Assembly (NCBI GenBank): GCA_035651635.1
Contig: DASRFK010000312.1
Location: 1 to 6,253, forward strand
Reading direction: 5' to 3'
Source: JANXQE01 sp035651635
GTDB taxonomy: Bacteria; Verrucomicrobiota; Verrucomicrobiia; Limisphaerales; UBA8199
Length of the DNA stretch: 6,253 nucleotides
Positions 4,739 through 6,253 of this stretch are shown in pieces. How positions within the stretch are numbered: the first letter of the stretch is position 1; the number at the start of each line of letters is the position of its first letter. A program made the translations under genes and the position numbers. Below the pieces are notes generated by a model that ran no database searches, was not told the DNA's origin, and saw only the letters and a program-made list of their open reading frames with translations.

Positions 4739-5308
4739 TTAAACGCCGCCTGAGTGTAGCGCGTTGGTGGAACTTTCGTGCAGGAGTGAACCGGTGATGG
4801 GGTCGCTTTCAATCACCTGAACATCTGTCGCGTAAAAGCCATTCCTTATCATGAACACGGACGTGAAAAAAGGAATCCTTGCCGCCCTGAGGTTCCTCCA
4901 TGCTTTTGACATCTCCTTCAGGCGGCCCAATTGGCTTGCTGGTTCCATATTGACAATCACCCTTAACCTCCATTCCGGGCAATTCGTGGGTGCGAGAACT
5001 CCAAATTCTCTTAGTGCTTTGTTGGGGCTTCCGATTGCTGCGTGCTGAGACGCAGCCCAAAAACCAGGGCCACTGGGGTCTTGAACGATGTCTCCGATAA
5101 GCCTCTGCACGTTCTCAATTTGAATTCGTCGGCCAGTTGCTTCCTGTAACTGAAAAAACACCACAGGGTTTCCCTGGTCGACATCCTGTCTGATAATCTT
5201 CAATCGAATCCCGGGATCCCCAGATTGCCTTGGCCAAAACAAAATCACCGGCGAGGACGCCAGAGCCAAACCAACAACGGCCAGTAAAGGTGCATAGCGT
5301 CGGTTCAT
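4739..5308 (-). CDS. Membrane-anchored or exported hypothetical protein, 189 residues
   Basis: MNRRYAPLLAVVGLALASSP has a basic start and a hydrophobic stretch to about residue 24, giving a signal anchor or signal peptide without a lipobox. The rest is periplasmic: a first domain with VVFFQLQEATGRRIQIENVQRLIGD, then GFWAASQ, the block LREFGVLAPTNCPEWRLRVIVNMEP, and a C-terminal tail ending in DVQVIESDPITGSLLHESS. From memory, similar proteins with EFGVLAPTN..WRLRV occur repeatedly in Verrucomicrobiota genomes without a known role; that link needs a search. I chose ATG 5308 over the in-frame TTG 5314; both directly follow the R' box of attC 5316-5441. No Shine-Dalgarno sequence. The TAA stop at 4739 has no attC of its own next to it. 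Confidence 0.8.
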   Translation of the reverse strand: MNRRYAPLLAVVGLALASSPVILFWPRQSGDPGIRLKIIRQDVDQGNPVVFFQLQEATGRRIQIENVQRLIGDIVQDPSGPGFWAASQHAAIGSPNKALREFGVLAPTNCPEWRLRVIVNMEPASQLGRLKEMSKAWRNLRAARIPFFTSVFMIRNGFYATDVQVIESDPITGSLLHESSTNALHSGGV

Positions 5309-5315
5309 GTTCAAG

Positions 5316-5441
5316 GCTTAACGATCAACATCTGCGACTGGCACCTGAGATTTTGGCTCGAAGCCTCGAAAAACCCAGAATCTCACACTTGAGCACCGGC
5401 GAAACCTAGGCCGGGTGTCAGTTCGCAGCAGGGACTTGGGC
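5316..5441 (-). other. attC recombination site, 126 bp
   Basis: On the minus strand R' is GTTAAGC (5316-5322, perfect GTTRRRY), preceded by CAGTCGCAGATGTTGATC, close to the L'-R' half of the 5696-5821 site (CAGTCGCTCATTTCAATC). The R'' candidate is GCCCAAG (5435-5441, one mismatch to RYYYAAC). Arms 5332-5345 and 5414-5428 pair with one unpaired A on the R'' side, at the same place as in the other sites. It separates the 64-residue gene from the 189-residue gene. Confidence 0.75.
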
Positions 5442-5460
5442 GCCACGGGGAAACCAAAAG

Positions 5461-5655
5461 CTAGGACCTGCCGGTCTGGATTGGAGGAGGCGTAGGACCT
5501 GAGGCGCAACCGCCACTCTTTCGCGTCATTCGAATGATGAGGAAAATGACGCCCACAAGGACGGCAGGCACGACCAGCAACATCGCCAGAAGGGCCAGGA
5601 CTAGCACGATCTCCCCTCCACCCAAGTTAAACAAACCAATCATGGTATATGTCAC
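5461..5655 (-). CDS. Small inner-membrane protein, TatA-like N-terminus, 64 residues
   Basis: Start GTG 5655 is preceded by AAAGGAA (5660-5666) at normal spacing; ATG 5643 is the alternative start (60 residues). After MTYTMIGLFNLGGGE comes a long hydrophobic helix, IVLVLALLAMLLVVPAVLV, extending to about residue 41, then a basic RMTRKSG and a short proline-rich tail PTPPPI. The FNLGGGEI.L.LAL opening resembles TatA/B-type proteins and a class of short Verrucomicrobiota membrane peptides. The amphipathic helix and FG hinge of TatA are missing, so a twin-arginine transport role is unlikely. The stop TAG lies 20 bases before the R'' box of attC 5316-5441. It is the only complete cassette gene here with its own clear Shine-Dalgarno site. 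Confidence 0.75.
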   Translation of the reverse strand: MTYTMIGLFNLGGGEIVLVLALLAMLLVVPAVLVGVIFLIIRMTRKSGGCASGPTPPPIQTGRS

Positions 5656-5695
5656 GTATTTCCTTTCTGAAATTCATCCCCGCCGGCCAGTGCGA

Positions 5696-5821
5696 GCCCA
5701 ACGATTGAAATGAGCGACTGCCATGGAGCCGAGAGATCGGGCGTGAGCTACGTCACCGCTCTCCTTGATGGCGACGGGCGGATGCATGGCGCGGCAGTTC
5801 GCCTCCATAAAATTGTTAGCG
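5696..5821 (-). other. attC recombination site, 126 bp
   Basis: On the minus strand R'' is CGCTAAC (5815-5821) followed by AATTTTATGGAGGCGAACTG, and R' is GTTGGGC (5696-5702, perfect GTTRRRY) preceded by CAGTCGCTCATTTCAATC. Folding pairs ATGGAG.CGA.CTGCC with two bases, a G and an A, unpaired on the R'' side, the same pattern as in 4108-4233. The TAA stop of the 5816-6091 gene is inside R''. Confidence 0.85.
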
Positions 5822-6091
5822 CCCGAAAAGGTCATAACATCCCTCAGCATACTTGTCCAACGTCGTCTTTAACAAGGTGTGGTCGTGCAACCAACTAACC
5901 GGCTTATAGAAGTCCACAAGGAAAGCAAGGATCGCCGGATTGCGAGGATTGCGAGGATTGCGACTGTGTCCCACCAGCGCAAAGACGGGACCAAAGCTGA
6001 GAAAATACACTACCGGGACGAGAAGCACGCTCACGCAAAACAGCATTCCCCGTCGTCCACTGTGGCGTAGGATTTCAGGAGGCTGTTCCAT
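5816..6091 (-). CDS. Cassette-borne membrane protein, 91 residues
   Basis: ATG 6091 to TAA 5816-5818. After a polar, basic start (MEQPPEILRHSGRRG) there is one strong membrane helix, residues 16-40 (LFCVSVLLVPVVYFLSFGPVFALV). A short stretch HSRNPRNPRNP, made by a 9-bp tandem repeat, follows, then AILAFLVDFYKPVSWLHDHTLLKTTLDKYAEGCYDLFGR. The PVxWLHDHTxLxxxLxxY block looks conserved-type and resembles uncharacterised short membrane proteins seen beside attC sites; that is from memory. ATG has no Shine-Dalgarno site of its own: it begins 4 bases after the stop of a 24-codon leader frame, so translation is probably coupled. Its stop codon lies in the R'' box of attC 5696-5821. Confidence 0.75.
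   Translation of the reverse strand: MEQPPEILRHSGRRGMLFCVSVLLVPVVYFLSFGPVFALVGHSRNPRNPRNPAILAFLVDFYKPVSWLHDHTLLKTTLDKYAEGCYDLFGR
5937..5964. repeat. 9-bp tandem repeat inside a coding region
   Basis: Three copies of GATTGCGAG (last copy ending C) lie in frame in the 5816-6091 gene, on the opposite strand, and encode RNPRNPRNP. Nine bases keeps the frame, so copy number could vary without breaking the protein. Confidence 0.85.
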
Positions 6092-6095
6092 TGCG

Positions 6096-6170
6096 CTAAC
6101 TGTGATTACGCAACGCCAGTTGCGTATCGCTGCCGGAAAACTTGTCGTCCTTCTTTTCTAAGCTGTTCAT
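6096..6170 (-). CDS. 24-codon leader frame with strong ribosome binding site
   Basis: ATG 6170 to TAG 6096-6098, encoding MNSLEKKDDKFSGSDTQLAL then RNHS, a short polar peptide. GGAG (6177-6180) lies 6 bases before the ATG, an excellent Shine-Dalgarno spacing, while the next gene, 4 bases after the stop, has none. This is how short leader frames such as ORF-11 in the attI1 site of class 1 integrons feed ribosomes to a first cassette gene. The stop codon sits in a GTTAGCG box (6094-6100), a partial match to the R' consensus. The peptide itself probably has no function. It may instead be the end of another cassette gene. Confidence 0.45.
   Translation of the reverse strand: MNSLEKKDDKFSGSDTQLALRNHS
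6107..6126. other. 20-base hairpin within the leader frame
   Basis: TACGCAA and TTGCGTA arms with a 6-base loop, 7 bases from the GTTAGCG box. It takes the place an L box pair would have in an attC or attI site, but no outer R'' box was found. It could also affect translation of the leader frame. Confidence 0.3.
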
Positions 6171-6253
6171 TATCAGCTCCAGTCTTACTCAACCGTAATC
6201 CTCTGGTCCGCGTATTACAAGATAAATTGGTTGTCATTACGTTGACCTGGGCG

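Noticed and set aside
1..6253. CRISPR array or tRNA genes
   Set aside because: No regularly spaced repeats with spacers and no cloverleaf with a GTTCRA arm were seen; the repeated elements are attC sites that alternate with genes.

Overview
The window looks like a piece of a bacterial chromosome dominated by an integron-type gene cassette array read on the minus strand, with no integrase gene in view. The best organism guess is a member of the Verrucomicrobiota. This rests on family resemblance recalled from memory: a secreted protein beginning with a QDFTY..ADGTI stretch, a 190-residue anchored protein with an EFGVLAPTN..EWRLRV motif, and a small membrane protein opening with NLGGGEIVLVLAL. 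No marker gene confirms it.

Layout, left to right. Positions 1-119 hold the start of a secreted protein gene (minus). Positions 163-194 hold half of an attC-like site, probably the worn end of the array. Next come two cassettes: an ExbD/TolR-like periplasmic protein (245-568) and a small double-CxxC zinc-knuckle protein (676-918), separated by attC 592-681. Positions 935-1058 are a weaker attC candidate, and 1059-1524 hold no gene I trust. An insertion sequence of about 1.4-1.5 kb (1530-2997) carries one DDE transposase (1752-2900) and has three copies of its terminal repeat. Right of it lie a plus-strand small gene (3000-3263), a poorly explained stretch (3264-3815) and a long inverted repeat with 46-base arms (3816-3923). 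From about 3948 to 6170 the cassette array resumes: a 49-residue membrane protein, attC 4108-4233, a 94-residue soluble protein, attC 4535-4623, a short eroded reading frame, a 189-residue anchored protein, attC 5316-5441, a 64-residue membrane protein, attC 5696-5821, a 91-residue membrane protein, and a 24-residue leader frame that has the best ribosome binding site of the group.

The case for attC sites is structural. Each proposed site has a 7-base box near GTTRRRY at one end and a box near RYYYAAC at the other, with imperfectly paired inner arms. In four of them the R''-side arm carries one or two unpaired bases at matching places (around CGA/CGAA), as recombining attC hairpins do. Three sites are exactly 126 bp. 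Several gene stop codons (TAA) lie inside the R'' box, and the next gene starts within a few bases of the R' box, mostly without a Shine-Dalgarno sequence.

The genes do not form a pathway. They are unrelated small proteins, four or five of them membrane or exported, as expected of a sedentary cassette array. If an integrase and attI exist they should lie to the right of the window, because the cassettes are read leftward.
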